DNA of 64,000 nt from Bifidobacterium pseudocatenulatum DSM 20438 = JCM 1200 = LMG 10505 (GCF_001025215.1 NZ_AP012330.1:310001-374000); one strand, 5' to 3'. Shown: positions 39,901-47,451, counted from the stretch's first letter. Numbers and translations are program-made. Notes: a model not told the origin generated them from the letters alone.

Positions 39901-42900
39901 CGGCGGGGCAGTGGTTGATTCCGCCGCTTTGGACGCGTTCGCAGCCAAGGTGACCGGTGCCGATGGCGTGCTCGCCTCCACGGCGAAGTTCGTGCTGAAC
40001 CAGCTGGGCATAGTCGCTCCGGTTGCCGAGGAAACTGCTGATGAGAACGCGGCTGTTGTGGCTGCGGTCGAAGCTGAACTCGGTGCTGACTGGCCGAAGC
40101 AGGTCGAACCTCGTTTCGACGAGCGCAAGGCCATTCTGTTCGACGATCGTTGGGCTTCCGCACGTGAAGACTTGGCGCGCGCCTACTACAACAACGATGA
40201 ATCCGCATTGAACGGCAGCTTCATCGGTCTCGGCAAGACCATTGCCGACGAAGCCGCTTGGTATGCAGGCAAGAGCGACAACGCGGATCTGAAGGCCGCA
40301 TTCAATCGTGTCGCTGCCGAAGCAGGAGAAAACGCTTCCGAATCGGCAGAAAACAGCCGTTTCGCTGGAGATATCGCAGTGGTGACTGGCGTGGCTCCGA
40401 ACTCCATCGCAGCCCAGGTGGTCAACGGCCTGCTTGCAGGCGGTGCTACTGTGGTGGCCACCTCGCACAGCTTCAAGCCAAGCGTGAAGGCATGGGCCAA
40501 GCAGACCTACCGTGAGCATGCGGCGGGCGATGCCAAGCTGTGGCTGGTTCCCGCGAACCTGTCAAGCTACCGTGATGTGGACGCGTTGGTCGCCTGGGTC
40601 GGCAATGTGCAGAAGAAGACTTCCGGTGCGACCACCACGATTCTCAAGCCTGCTTACGAGCCGAGCCTGTTCTTCCCGTTCGCGGCTCCGCCGGTGCATG
40701 GCAACCTTGCCGATTCCGGCGAACTGTTCGAATCTCAGGCTCGCCTCATGTTGTGGGGTGTTGAGCGTGCGATTGCCGGACTTGCGAAGATCGGTGCCGA
40801 CACCGATGTGCAGCATAAGTTGCATGTGGTGTTGCCGGGATCGCCGAACCGCGGTATTTTCGGCGGCGACGGTGCCTATGGCGAAGTGAAGAGCGCATTC
40901 GATGCGATTGTGAACCGTGCGCGCGCCGAAAAGGTGTGGTCGAGCCGTGTGACCTTCGCCCATCCGAAGATCGGCTGGGTGCGCGGCACGGGCTTGATGG
41001 GCGGCAATGATCCGCTGGTCGAAGTGGTGGAGCGTCACGGTCTGAAGACCTATTCCACCGCCGAAATCGCGGTCGAACTGCTGAACCTTTCCACCCGCGA
41101 ATCCCGTATCGAAGCAGCCAAGGCCCCGCTTGACGTGGACCTGACCGGCGGACTCGGCAACGAGCCGATCGACATCAAGGCACTGCGTGCGGAAGCCATG
41201 GAAGACGCGGCCCAAGCGGAAGCGGCGAATGCCAAGAACGCAATCGCAGGCAACGAATCCGATACCGCGGCCAAGACGCTCATCAAGGCACTGCCAAGCC
41301 CGCGTGCTCCGCGTCAGGCCAAGGTCGATCTTGCCGATTGGCAGAACGTCACCGCCCGTCCGGAAGACGAAATCGTCATCGTGTCCGTGGGTGAACTTGG
41401 CCCATGGGGCTCCGGCCGCACCCGTTTCGAAGCCGAACTCGGCATCCATTCCGACGGCCAGGTGGATCTGTCTGCCGGCGCGGTGCTCGAACTGGCATGG
41501 AATATGGGCCTGCTGACGTGGAACGACAGCCCCAAGCCGGGCTGGTACGACGTTGATGGCAACCTCGTGCCTGAGGAGGATATCGCGGAACGTTACCATG
41601 ACGAGGTCGTGGCCCGTTCCGGCGTGCGTCCGTTCGACGAAGGCATGGGCAACGACTACAAGGACGGCACCGACGAGGAAGAGGCCGAGGTGTTCCTTGA
41701 CCACGATGTGACCTTCTCGGTTCCGACTCGTGAGATTGCCGAAGAGTACGTCAAGCTTGATGAAGCGCACACCAGCTTCGCGGCCGATGCGGAATCCGGC
41801 GAATGGAACGTGACCCGCCATGCCGGCTCCATGATTCGCGTGCCTCGTCGCGCGGCCATGACCCGTACGGTCGGCGGCCAGTTCCCGAAGGGCTTCGATC
41901 CGGTCAAGTGGGGCATTCCGGCTTCCATGGTCGGCGACGTCGACAAGATCGCCTTGTGGAACATCGTTACTACGGTCGACGCCTACCTGTCCGCAGGCTT
42001 CACGCCGACCGAAATCCTCGAGGCGGTGCATCCGTCGATGGTGGCCTCCACGCAGGGCACCGGTTTCGGTGGCATGGCGTCCATGCGCAAGCTGTACTTG
42101 GATCGCTTCCTCAACCATGAGATTCCGACCGACATTCTGCAGGAGGCTCTGCCGAATGTTGTCGCAGCCCACGTGATGCAGTCCTACATCGGCGGCTACG
42201 GCAATATGGTCCAGCCGGTTTCCGCCTGCGCCACGGCAGCCGTCTCCCTTGAAGAGGGTGCCGACAAGATCGCGCTCGGCAAGGCCGACTTCGTGGTCAC
42301 CGGTGCGATCGACGACATCGGCGTGGAATCCGTGATCGGCTTCGGCAACATGAACGCCACCGCCAATTCGGAGGAAATGTACGCCAAGGGCATCGACGCG
42401 CGCTTCTTCTCCCGTGCCAACGATCGTCGTCGTGGCGGATTCGTGGAATCCCAGGGCGGCGGCACCATCCTGCTGACCCGTGGCGATATCGCGTTGAAGC
42501 TCGGCCTGCCGGTTGCCGGCGTAATCGGATTCGTGCACTCCTACGCCGACGGCGCGCACACTTCCATTCCGGCTCCGGGCTTGGGTGCGCTTGCAGCGGG
42601 CATGGGCGGCAAGGATTCCAAGCTGGTACGCGATCTGGCCCGTCTCGGCGTCACCCCGGACGACATCGCCGTGGTTTCCAAGCACGATACGTCCACCAAC
42701 GCCAACGATCCGAACGAGTCCGAACTGCACAACACGTTGGCCCACGCCATTGGCCGCGCCGACGGCAACCCGCTGTTCGTGATCTCGCAGAAGACGCTTA
42801 CCGGTCATGCCAAGGGCGGTGCCTGCATCTTCCAGGTCAACGGTCTGACCCAGCTGTTCAAGTCCGGCGTGATTCCGGCCAATGCCGCCCTTGACTGCGT

Positions 42901-43291
42901 TGATCCGAAGCTCATGCGCGACGACCACATGGTCTGGCTGCGCGAACCGTTGAAGGTCGGCTCCGTCAAGGCGGGCCTGGCCACGTCGCTCGGTTTCGGC
43001 CACGTGTCCGGCTTTGCGGCGATCGTCAATCCGGGCGCGTTCGAAGCGGCAGTGGCCAACACCGCGGGCGTCGAGGCACTGAATGCATGGCGTGATCGCG
43101 CCAACGAGCGTTTGGCTGCCGGCCAGCGTCGCCTTGAGGAAGGCATGATGGGCCGCGCCGCGCTCTACGAGCCGATCGACAACCGTCGTTTCCATGAGGA
43201 TAGCCGCGGCTACAACGCGCACGAGGTGGAGAAGGCCATGCTGCTCGACCCGAACGCGCGCCTGGGCGCATCCGGCTACTTCGAAGCCTGA
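33953..43291 (+). CDS. fas: Type I fatty acid synthase
   Basis: This single 3112-residue polypeptide carries the full bacterial FAS I domain order. Acetyl-transferase: GHSQGVLAVH near residue 121. Enoyl reductase: LLAGMTPTTVEPEIVAAAANAGY near 398, with VVGGGIGTP near 582. Dehydratase (hot-dog): SGDFNPIHTS near 1227. Malonyl/palmitoyl transferase: GHSLGEYNAL near 1440. An Ala/Pro-rich linker (1750-1797) leads to the carrier domain with GVSSRRNQLLMDI near 1832, the phosphopantetheine Ser being in GVSS. Ketoreductase: VVTGVAPNSIAAQVVNGLLAGGATVV near 2141. Ketosynthase: catalytic Cys in VSACATAAVSLEEGADK near 2758 and His in VSKHDTSTNAND near 2908 and TGHAKGG near 2951. No phosphopantetheinyl transferase domain is fused; acpS follows. 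ATG has TAAGGAAC upstream. No frameshift is seen. Confidence 0.97.
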   Translation: MNTFFLDRLNGEPHALAFAGQSTPWPVALTDQSANPVLNEALHAHADAAQALLYPVSADLLATTGRPVDLFGFEPNPARLGAAAAASASVPGIALAQLGALLDAASLGYNPAVAKPVAVLGHSQGVLAVHMVQSIVEAGSIEAASAQIDEILAIATLIGVAGTRQARQLGLAARHGEATPMLSVKDITRAQVDALIKRVSGARGPIAVAVTNSATHYVLSGYPEDLAAFGVEVAKEHKHQAKLREEKVRGGRVFEPVLEYLDVTLPFHSPLMADAVSQAVSWAESCGINADHARELAAEVLLNHVDWAARVRALMKSTDPSALWVLDFGPGTTVGKLFSTVAQGTGVGVVEASTVADRGELSTLETLPERTQNWTRFAPSIIHTSAGDKVRTAFTELTGKAPVLLAGMTPTTVEPEIVAAAANAGYWAELAGGGQVTASVFDRHVAKLEEELEEGRTVEFNAMFMDRYLWNLQFGSQRIVPKKRASGTPIDGVVVSAGIPELDEAVELIHNLNADGFPYVSFKPGTVDQIRQVVRIAKAVAPVKVLIEVEGGSAGGHHSWESLDDLLLSTYAEVREQSNLVLVVGGGIGTPERGADYITGEWSAEYGRPLMPVDGVLVGTAVMTAKEAHTSPEVKQMLVNTPGIPAKGADADPFAPLGEQWVPSGQAKGGVTSGLSHLHADIYELENSSARCGRLLVRVMKHPEELESRREEIIEALNATAKPYFGDLKAMTYLAWAQRFADLAFPGVDETYADRFLHLLQRIEARVTTQESGEFASLFASRADVESDPHAAIAKLAEAYPQADELTVTPMDEAWFPVLVREYPKPMPFVPVIDNDLLRWWGQDQLWQSEDSRYSADSVRIIPGPISVAGITTVDEPVADILGRFEAAMVKRVSAESPIAAKTAFAQLGVASSAEEFIRKSPNISWVGHLMANPAYGTSNGDANYEIRKISSEGSVEKYDLDIHLDTYWDNDPDGGKSKHAVRDIVIPLNVDGNESGLFPVVDRDRLPEHVYRMLADTAGIGNTAITGDKLTAMPVIEQVADKASYPFGQAHASYTLSANLGFDHEAATGGALPSNLVPSRIAPDALVGPAWPAIYAALGSVYVNGFPVIEGLLNAVHLDHLIELEVSEDELLKHIGEQIALTSWAEDYFESASGRVVTIHVTHSTQDGTVLANETERFAIRGRAYSDALPPEAPDYGGIDAEIESTPRRLLRRVKVTAPHEMTAFARTSGDFNPIHTSHRGAAVSGLAAPLVHGMWLSATAQYAVQALDGKGAHYEIAGWTYNMYGMVQLDDEVEISIERVGRVAHSGMVLEVTSRIKGNIVSRGTAIVRAPKSAFVYPGQGIQRQGMVLDERAKSPAARDVWERADKVTREKLGFSILAVVRDNPKELTANGVTYRHPEGLLNLTQFTQVALATVAFAQTARLREAGADIWPAYFAGHSLGEYNALSSFAGVIPLETVIELVFHRGSTMHHLIPRDAKGRSNYRMGALRPNQFGVGDDGVREYVESVSKASGEFLQIVNYNLAGQQYAVAGTIAGLKALKADSSRRVAEYGGKPAFMLVPGIDVPFHSTLLRKGVPEFRDKLDALLPQTIDYRGRLVGRYIPNLVAAPFEMTKEFAAKILEVVPSERIQAALDDPQIWDSYAADDQKLGRLLLTELLSWQFASPVRWIETQALLFGSSEQGGLGVEEYVEVGLGNAPTLANLGSKTLRLPQFAGRDVTVYNVGRDEGRVYMTDSDSLVPEEDADDSAVATSASSAAAAPAVASAPAAAPAAVAEVPVAAASAPAGAPSGAAVADVAFKASDAIATLLAYSAKVRPDQIGESDTTDTLTNGVSSRRNQLLMDISSELGVASVDGAAEATVKALSALVNKVAPNYKAFGPVLSDIVRDRVRGMFGAAGVKLGQITKRVTDTWQLGEGWASHAVAALVLETREGASSRGGDLASLSTDAVSNATAANALIDAAVQKVAADKGIAVAMPSAGGAAGGAVVDSAALDAFAAKVTGADGVLASTAKFVLNQLGIVAPVAEETADENAAVVAAVEAELGADWPKQVEPRFDERKAILFDDRWASAREDLARAYYNNDESALNGSFIGLGKTIADEAAWYAGKSDNADLKAAFNRVAAEAGENASESAENSRFAGDIAVVTGVAPNSIAAQVVNGLLAGGATVVATSHSFKPSVKAWAKQTYREHAAGDAKLWLVPANLSSYRDVDALVAWVGNVQKKTSGATTTILKPAYEPSLFFPFAAPPVHGNLADSGELFESQARLMLWGVERAIAGLAKIGADTDVQHKLHVVLPGSPNRGIFGGDGAYGEVKSAFDAIVNRARAEKVWSSRVTFAHPKIGWVRGTGLMGGNDPLVEVVERHGLKTYSTAEIAVELLNLSTRESRIEAAKAPLDVDLTGGLGNEPIDIKALRAEAMEDAAQAEAANAKNAIAGNESDTAAKTLIKALPSPRAPRQAKVDLADWQNVTARPEDEIVIVSVGELGPWGSGRTRFEAELGIHSDGQVDLSAGAVLELAWNMGLLTWNDSPKPGWYDVDGNLVPEEDIAERYHDEVVARSGVRPFDEGMGNDYKDGTDEEEAEVFLDHDVTFSVPTREIAEEYVKLDEAHTSFAADAESGEWNVTRHAGSMIRVPRRAAMTRTVGGQFPKGFDPVKWGIPASMVGDVDKIALWNIVTTVDAYLSAGFTPTEILEAVHPSMVASTQGTGFGGMASMRKLYLDRFLNHEIPTDILQEALPNVVAAHVMQSYIGGYGNMVQPVSACATAAVSLEEGADKIALGKADFVVTGAIDDIGVESVIGFGNMNATANSEEMYAKGIDARFFSRANDRRRGGFVESQGGGTILLTRGDIALKLGLPVAGVIGFVHSYADGAHTSIPAPGLGALAAGMGGKDSKLVRDLARLGVTPDDIAVVSKHDTSTNANDPNESELHNTLAHAIGRADGNPLFVISQKTLTGHAKGGACIFQVNGLTQLFKSGVIPANAALDCVDPKLMRDDHMVWLREPLKVGSVKAGLATSLGFGHVSGFAAIVNPGAFEAAVANTAGVEALNAWRDRANERLAAGQRRLEEGMMGRAALYEPIDNRRFHEDSRGYNAHEVEKAMLLDPNARLGASGYFEA

Positions 43292-43295
43292 TTCC

Positions 43296-43333
43296 CGCGT
43301 CTGAGCGCCTGAAATTTCTGGCGCTCAGACGCG
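43296..43333 (+). repeat. 14-bp perfect hairpin directly after fas
   Basis: CGCGTCTGAGCGCC (43296-43309) and its exact complement GGCGCTCAGACGCG (43320-43333) flank the 10-base loop TGAAATTTCT. It lies 5 bases after the stop codon. No T run follows, so it may be a 3' end stabiliser or act with the next hairpin. Confidence 0.75.
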
Positions 43334-43341
43334 CGATCATC

Positions 43342-43393
43342 AAAATCCCGTATCTGTCGCAATCTCAGTATTTCGCGGCAGATACGGGATTTT
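43342..43393 (+). terminator. Rho-independent terminator of fas
   Basis: AAAATCCCGTATCTG (43342-43356) pairs perfectly with CAGATACGGGATTTT (43379-43393). The 22-base loop has a weak inner CGC/GCG. The T run is short (four) but continues into CATATTCTT. Confidence 0.75.
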
Positions 43394-43418
43394 CATATTC
43401 TTGAATCACTCTACTTTC

Positions 43419-43465
43419 CGTCTGCACGATTTCCGTTTGGTGTCGTATTTTCACTTGTGCAGACG
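43419..43465 (+). repeat. Second copy of the GTCTGCAC inverted repeat
   Basis: CGTCTGCAC (43419-43427) pairs with GTGCAGACG (43457-43465). The arms and the inner CACTTGTGCAGAC are the same motif as at 14108-14217, where the complement CGACTTGTGCAGAC occurs. Both lie in non-coding DNA. Confidence 0.75.
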
Positions 43466-43611
43466 CGAAACGAGGGGCGCGCAATGCGGGTGGCAGAGGA
43501 TGAAGCGCTTAGGTAGGATGGTGTCCTTGCATGAAAGCGAAGTGTCGCCCGCCTGTTTCGCGGAAGTCGACATGGTTCGTTTCTTCCTGAAAACTTTCGA
43601 AAGGCTGGAAA

Positions 43612-44070
43612 ATGCTGGGTTTAGGGCATGACGTCGTGGATGTGCCTGCGTTCGCCGAGCAACTGGGCGAACCGGGGTCGCGCATGCGAAACCTGTTCTC
43701 CATGCGCGAGCTATGGCAGACCGCTCAACGTGTGCAGGTCAAAAGGGACGGTGAGGCGGTGCATCTTGCGGCCCGATGGGCGGGCAAGGAGGCTTTTCTC
43801 AAGGCGTGGTGCGAAGCGATTTCACGCAGGGCAAATGCCGATGGAGACATTGCCTATCCGTACACGCTCGACGATTTTCCTTGGGCGCGCATCGAAATAC
43901 TTGACGATTCCCACGGCGTGCCCCGTGTCATGCTCTCGCCCGAGGTGCGACGCAAGTTGCGGCAATCGTTGGGATTGCCGGTTGATGGGGATGATCAATC
44001 GTGCGCAATCCATATTTCCATGAGTCATGACGGATCCGTCGCATCCGCGGTGGTGACGATAGAAGCGTGA
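43612..44070 (+). CDS. acpS: Holo-[acyl-carrier-protein] synthase
   Basis: A 152-residue phosphopantetheinyl transferase that loads the carrier domain of Fas with the 4'-phosphopantetheine arm from CoA. The AcpS signatures are LGLGHDVVDV near the N-terminus (Asp metal ligand) and HLAARWAGKEAFLKAW near residue 48 (Glu and Lys of the active site), with IHISMSHDGSVASAVVTIE at the end. It is a little longer than E. coli AcpS because of an insertion near residues 65-85. In mycobacteria and bifidobacteria a separate acpS beside fas is usual. ATG with GAAAGG upstream; it may have its own promoter because fas ends at a terminator. Confidence 0.93.
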   Translation: MLGLGHDVVDVPAFAEQLGEPGSRMRNLFSMRELWQTAQRVQVKRDGEAVHLAARWAGKEAFLKAWCEAISRRANADGDIAYPYTLDDFPWARIEILDDSHGVPRVMLSPEVRRKLRQSLGLPVDGDDQSCAIHISMSHDGSVASAVVTIEA

Positions 44071-44084
44071 CCGCAAGTGATTGC

Positions 44085-44104
44085 GTCAATCGATTGACGT
44101 CAAT
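44085..44104. promoter_or_regulatory. Palindromic operator upstream of the amylosucrase gene (LacI-type candidate)
   Basis: GTCAATCGATTGAC (44085-44098) is a perfect 14-bp palindrome with the central CG-containing form usual for LacI-family operators. A second palindrome ATTGACGTCAAT (44093-44104) overlaps it. It lies 23 bases upstream of the -35 hexamer of the promoter for the amylosucrase gene. Confidence 0.6.
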
Positions 44105-44126
44105 CGCGACAACACCTCGAACCGGT

Positions 44127-44155
44127 TTGATAAAACCGTAAAATCACGCTACACT
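44127..44155 (+). promoter_or_regulatory. Promoter of the amylosucrase gene
   Basis: TTGATA (44127-44132) and TACACT (44150-44155) are separated by exactly 17 bases, giving a predicted start near 44162 and a leader of about 70 bases. Just downstream, TGCCA and TGGCA (44157-44172) form a further small dyad. Confidence 0.65.
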
Positions 44156-44232
44156 GGTGCCAACGTCGTGGCAACGAACGCTGCGGAATCCAACTCATAA
44201 CAACGAAGTTCCCTGGGAAGAGGAGTCAAGGA

Positions 44233-46050
44233 ATGGCACGGTCCAAATCCGACAAAGCATTTGACGAGCGCGTCGCACAATATAGTGAGGAACTGCGCGA
44301 ACTATTGACGGATCTGTATGGGGAGCAGGCCGACGAAGCCTTCCGCAACCTCACCGAGCTGATGGCCAAAGCCCACGATGCACGTCCCGCCGATCTGAAA
44401 CGCCTCGACACCAAGCGTCTCGCCGATCCGGAATGGTACAAGCGCGGCAACATGTTCGGCATGACCATGTATACCGACCTATTCGCCGGAGATCTAAAGA
44501 AACTCGCAGGCAAGGTGCCGTACCTGAAAGAGCAGAAGCTCACGTATCTGCACCTTATGCCACTGCTGAAAATGCCGCATCCGCAGAACGACGGCGGTTA
44601 TGCGGTGGAAGATTTCGACACCGTCGATCCGTCGCTCGGCACTAATGAAGACCTCGCGGCACTCACCAAAAAACTGCGTGCGGCCGGCATCAGTCTGTGC
44701 CTCGACTTCGTGATGAACCACACCGCATCCAGCCATCGTTGGGCTAAGGCGGCCCAAGCGGGCGATCCGAAATATCAGGATTACTACTACTGCTACGACG
44801 ACCGCACCATTCCCGACCAGTATGACGCCGTGGTGCCGGAAGTCTTCCCGGCCACTGCCCCCGGCAACTTCACCTGGAACGAACAGATGCACAAGTGGGT
44901 GCTCACCTCGTTCTACCCGTTCCAGTGGGATCTGAACTACCGCAACCCGAACGTGCTCGTGTCGGTGCTCTCCAGCGTGCTCGGCCTCGCCAACCTTGGC
45001 GTCGAAGTGTTCCGCATCGACGCGGTGCCTTACATCTGGAAGGAACTCGGTACCAACTGCCGTAACCTGCCGCAAGTGCACACCATCGTACGCATGTTGC
45101 GCATCGTGCTCGAATGCGTCTGCCCGGCAGTAGTGCTGAAGGGCGAAGTGGTGATGGCCCCCAAGGAGCTCGCCGCCTACTTCGGTACGCCGGAAAAGCC
45201 GGAATGCCACATGCTCTACAACGTGTCGATCATGGTGAATCTGTGGAGTGCGCTTGCCAGTGGGGACGTGCGTCTGCTCAAAGACCAGCTCGACAAGCTC
45301 AACGCGCTGCCGGAAAACTGCTGGTTCGTCAACTACCTGCGCTGCCATGACGACATCGGCTGGGGCTTGGACGAACCGGTGGAGGAGAGCCTCGGCATCG
45401 ACCCGCTCAAGCACAAGGAATTCCTGTACCACTTCTACGAGGGCTCGGTGCCCGGCAGCTGGGCCATGGGCGAGCTGTACAACTACGACGAGGCGTCGAA
45501 GGATGCGCGCAGCTGCGGCACCACGGCCAGTCTGTGCGGTGTGGAACGCGCTCTGATCACGCATGACAAGCCGTTGCTCGACATTTCGATGAAACGCGAT
45601 TTGATGATGCATTCCGCCATGTCGTTCCTGCGTGGCTTCCCCATGTTGAGCTGCGGCGACGAAATCGTGCAGCTCAACGGCTGGGAATACAAGGAAGATC
45701 CTGACCGCGTCGAGGATTCGCGTAATCTGCATCGCAGCCCCTTCAATTGGGAGAATGTGGCCAAGCGCAAGCAGACTGGCACCCTGCAGAAGCAGATGTG
45801 GGACGGATTGAAGAGCGTTCGTGAGATGCGCGACGATCCCGCTTTCGCGCCCGAAGCGTGGGTCACCACTTGGGACGCGCATAATGATGCGGTTCTTGCG
45901 GTGGTGCGCCATGTTGAAGGACGCACTGTTCTCGGATTGTTCAATTTCTCGTCCGCACGTCAGATCGCACGTCTTGATTCGGATGGCGATATCGTGCTTC
46001 CCGCTGAGGTCGCGTTGGAACCGTACCAGGTTTGCGTGGTCGAAAAATAA
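44233..46050 (+). CDS. Amylosucrase (GH13 subfamily 4)
   Basis: A 605-residue glycoside hydrolase family 13 enzyme that transfers the glucosyl unit of sucrose onto an alpha-1,4-glucan and releases fructose, or hydrolyses sucrose. After a helical N-terminal domain (about 1-90) the barrel starts at FGMTMYTDLFAGDLKKLAGKVPYL, continues with LHLMPLLKMPHPQNDGGYAVEDF and DFVMNHTASSH, and carries the nucleophile Asp in EVFRIDAVPYIWKELG near residue 263, the acid/base Glu in VLKGEVVMAPKEL near 301, and the transition-state Asp in LRCHDDIGW near 375. These match amylosucrase rather than alpha-amylase or sucrose phosphorylase. It is cytoplasmic, with no signal peptide. The promoter has a palindromic operator, so sugar control is likely. 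Confidence 0.92.
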   Translation: MARSKSDKAFDERVAQYSEELRELLTDLYGEQADEAFRNLTELMAKAHDARPADLKRLDTKRLADPEWYKRGNMFGMTMYTDLFAGDLKKLAGKVPYLKEQKLTYLHLMPLLKMPHPQNDGGYAVEDFDTVDPSLGTNEDLAALTKKLRAAGISLCLDFVMNHTASSHRWAKAAQAGDPKYQDYYYCYDDRTIPDQYDAVVPEVFPATAPGNFTWNEQMHKWVLTSFYPFQWDLNYRNPNVLVSVLSSVLGLANLGVEVFRIDAVPYIWKELGTNCRNLPQVHTIVRMLRIVLECVCPAVVLKGEVVMAPKELAAYFGTPEKPECHMLYNVSIMVNLWSALASGDVRLLKDQLDKLNALPENCWFVNYLRCHDDIGWGLDEPVEESLGIDPLKHKEFLYHFYEGSVPGSWAMGELYNYDEASKDARSCGTTASLCGVERALITHDKPLLDISMKRDLMMHSAMSFLRGFPMLSCGDEIVQLNGWEYKEDPDRVEDSRNLHRSPFNWENVAKRKQTGTLQKQMWDGLKSVREMRDDPAFAPEAWVTTWDAHNDAVLAVVRHVEGRTVLGLFNFSSARQIARLDSDGDIVLPAEVALEPYQVCVVEK

Positions 46051-46066
46051 TTATTGCGATTTCGAC

Positions 46067-46094
46067 TTGCGATTGTTGAGGGAATGTGTATAAT
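46067..46094 (+). promoter_or_regulatory. Promoter of tRNA-Gly
   Basis: TTGCGA (46067-46072) and a perfect -10 TATAAT (46089-46094) are separated by 16 bases, 45 bases before the tRNA 5' end. Confidence 0.65.
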
Positions 46095-46138
46095 AGCTCG
46101 AGTCGTTTCGTGTTGACTTCGGTCGGCATAGACGGTGC

Positions 46139-46212
46139 GCGGATGTAGCTCAATGGTAGAGCCTCAGTCTTCCAAACTGATTACGCGGGTTCGATTCCCG
46201 TCATCCGCTCCA
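46139..46212 (+). tRNA. tRNA-Gly (anticodon TCC)
   Basis: GCGGATG pairs with CATCCGC. The anticodon stem-loop TCAGT-CTTCCAA-ACTGA gives TCC. The T arm is GCGGG-TTCGATT-CCCGT. The discriminator is T and CCA is encoded at 46210-46212. Confidence 0.95.
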
Positions 46213-46363
46213 CACAATCGTTAGAGAAGAAGAAAGGCGTGCTTAATGGCACGCCTTTTGCATACCTGCCGTGCGATTGCTTCGACGACTGGGTATGCTG
46301 GACGTGTCGTGACAGCGGCGTGACGGTCGCAGCAGGCGGTAATCGCAATACAACGGAGCGGGT

Positions 46364-47038
46364 ATGGCACAAACGCAAGGCAACAAGGTGACGGAAGTCG
46401 TCGACGGCGTGATCGAACAGGTCGACGTTTCCAAGCATCCGACGGCGTCCATTGAAGCGTCTGATCTTTCCTTGGCCGACATCGAACGGCGCAAATCGCA
46501 TCCGGGGCATTGGGCGCTGTTCATCGCGCTGGTGCTGGTGGCTTTGATCGCGCCTTACTGGTGGGGACGTGTCATCGCAGTCAAGGATGCGGCTTGGATG
46601 GTGGCCAATCTCAGCTTCCTCGATCCCAAAGGCGTGGCGCTGATTTCGTGGACGGTCACCATTATGGCGATGGCCGGTTTGGGATTGATGGTTGCGGATG
46701 TGAAGAAATGGCTGTGGGGCACGGTTTTCGTGGTGGGACTCGCCGCCGAACAGTTCGTCGCCGGCGTATGTCTGCTGAGCTTCAACTTCTGGAACGCCAC
46801 TTATGTGATGTATGGCGATTCCTCGGGGCTTGCCAACGCCGCGAATCTTGGCATTATCGCGGCCGGATGCGGTGTCGCCGTCTACGCGGTGCTGTGGGTT
46901 GGACTGCTGGTCTGCATCAAAAAGGAATCGAAATTCAATGTGCTTACGCGCAGTTGGGCGTCGTTTTTGCTGTTTTTCGTAATTGAGAGCATTTCGCTCG
47001 CGGTGGTGCTGTTCGGCGGGCTGCTGAACGTGGTCTGA
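46364..47038 (+). CDS. Hypothetical membrane protein, about five segments
   Basis: A 224-residue protein I do not recognise. The first ~47 residues are hydrophilic and acidic. They precede hydrophobic stretches at about 48-66, 90-112, 118-140, 160-185 and 200-222, so the N-terminus is probably cytoplasmic. Short loops such as WNATYVMYGDSSGLANAANLG connect them, and no catalytic or transporter motif is visible. It lies alone between tRNA-Gly and rpsO. The start at 46364 is the first in-frame ATG and follows GGAGCGGGT, a weak ribosome site. Confidence 0.7.
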   Translation: MAQTQGNKVTEVVDGVIEQVDVSKHPTASIEASDLSLADIERRKSHPGHWALFIALVLVALIAPYWWGRVIAVKDAAWMVANLSFLDPKGVALISWTVTIMAMAGLGLMVADVKKWLWGTVFVVGLAAEQFVAGVCLLSFNFWNATYVMYGDSSGLANAANLGIIAAGCGVAVYAVLWVGLLVCIKKESKFNVLTRSWASFLLFFVIESISLAVVLFGGLLNVV

Positions 47039-47170
47039 AGCGTCGCTTGCGGCATGGTCTGATTTGGTCTGCCCCTCGTGTATGATTTCCCTTTGGCGTA
47101 TTTCGCCCGCGGATAGAGAGCGCGTCGGTATTGGACCGGCAGCACCGCGCAGCAACATAAGGAGGATGCC

Positions 47171-47440
47171 GTGGCACTTACGGCTGAGGAAAAGCAGGAA
47201 ATCATCAAGACTTACGCTACCCACGAGGGTGACACCGGCTCCCCGGAGGTCCAGGTTGCTCTGCTGACCAAGCGTATCGCTGATCTGACCGAGCACCTCA
47301 AGGAGCACAAGCATGATCACCACTCCCGTCGTGGTCTGCTGCTGATGGTCGGCGATCGTCGTCGTATGCTTGATTACCTCAAGCGCGTCGACATCAACCG
47401 TTACCGCTCCCTGATTGAGCGTCTGGGTCTGCGCCGATAG
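47171..47440 (+). CDS. rpsO: 30S ribosomal protein S15
   Basis: An 89-residue protein with the full S15 sequence: [87 protein letters not shown]. It binds the 16S central domain early in assembly. The start is GTG with AAGGAGGA seven bases before. The rpsO-pnp order is conserved widely; here a terminator separates the genes. The leader before rpsO may carry an S15 autoregulatory site, which I could not identify. Confidence 0.98.
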   Translation: MALTAEEKQEIIKTYATHEGDTGSPEVQVALLTKRIADLTEHLKEHKHDHHSRRGLLLMVGDRRRMLDYLKRVDINRYRSLIERLGLRR

Positions 47441-47451
47441 TTACATTCTTC

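Larger units (their letters stand above)
43292..43611 (+). other. 320-bp fas-acpS intergenic region with three successive hairpins
   Basis: Hairpins occupy 43296-43333, 43342-43393 and 43419-43465 (each annotated separately), leaving about 145 bases before acpS. That remainder may hold the acpS promoter; TTCCTGAAAACTTTCGAAAGG just upstream provides the ribosome site GAAAGG for the ATG at 43612. No additional gene is supported. Confidence 0.6.

Noticed and set aside
33953..43291. Possible split of fas into several genes
   Set aside because: The frame is open for 3112 codons, all seven FAS I domains are present in order, and no stop or frameshift was found.
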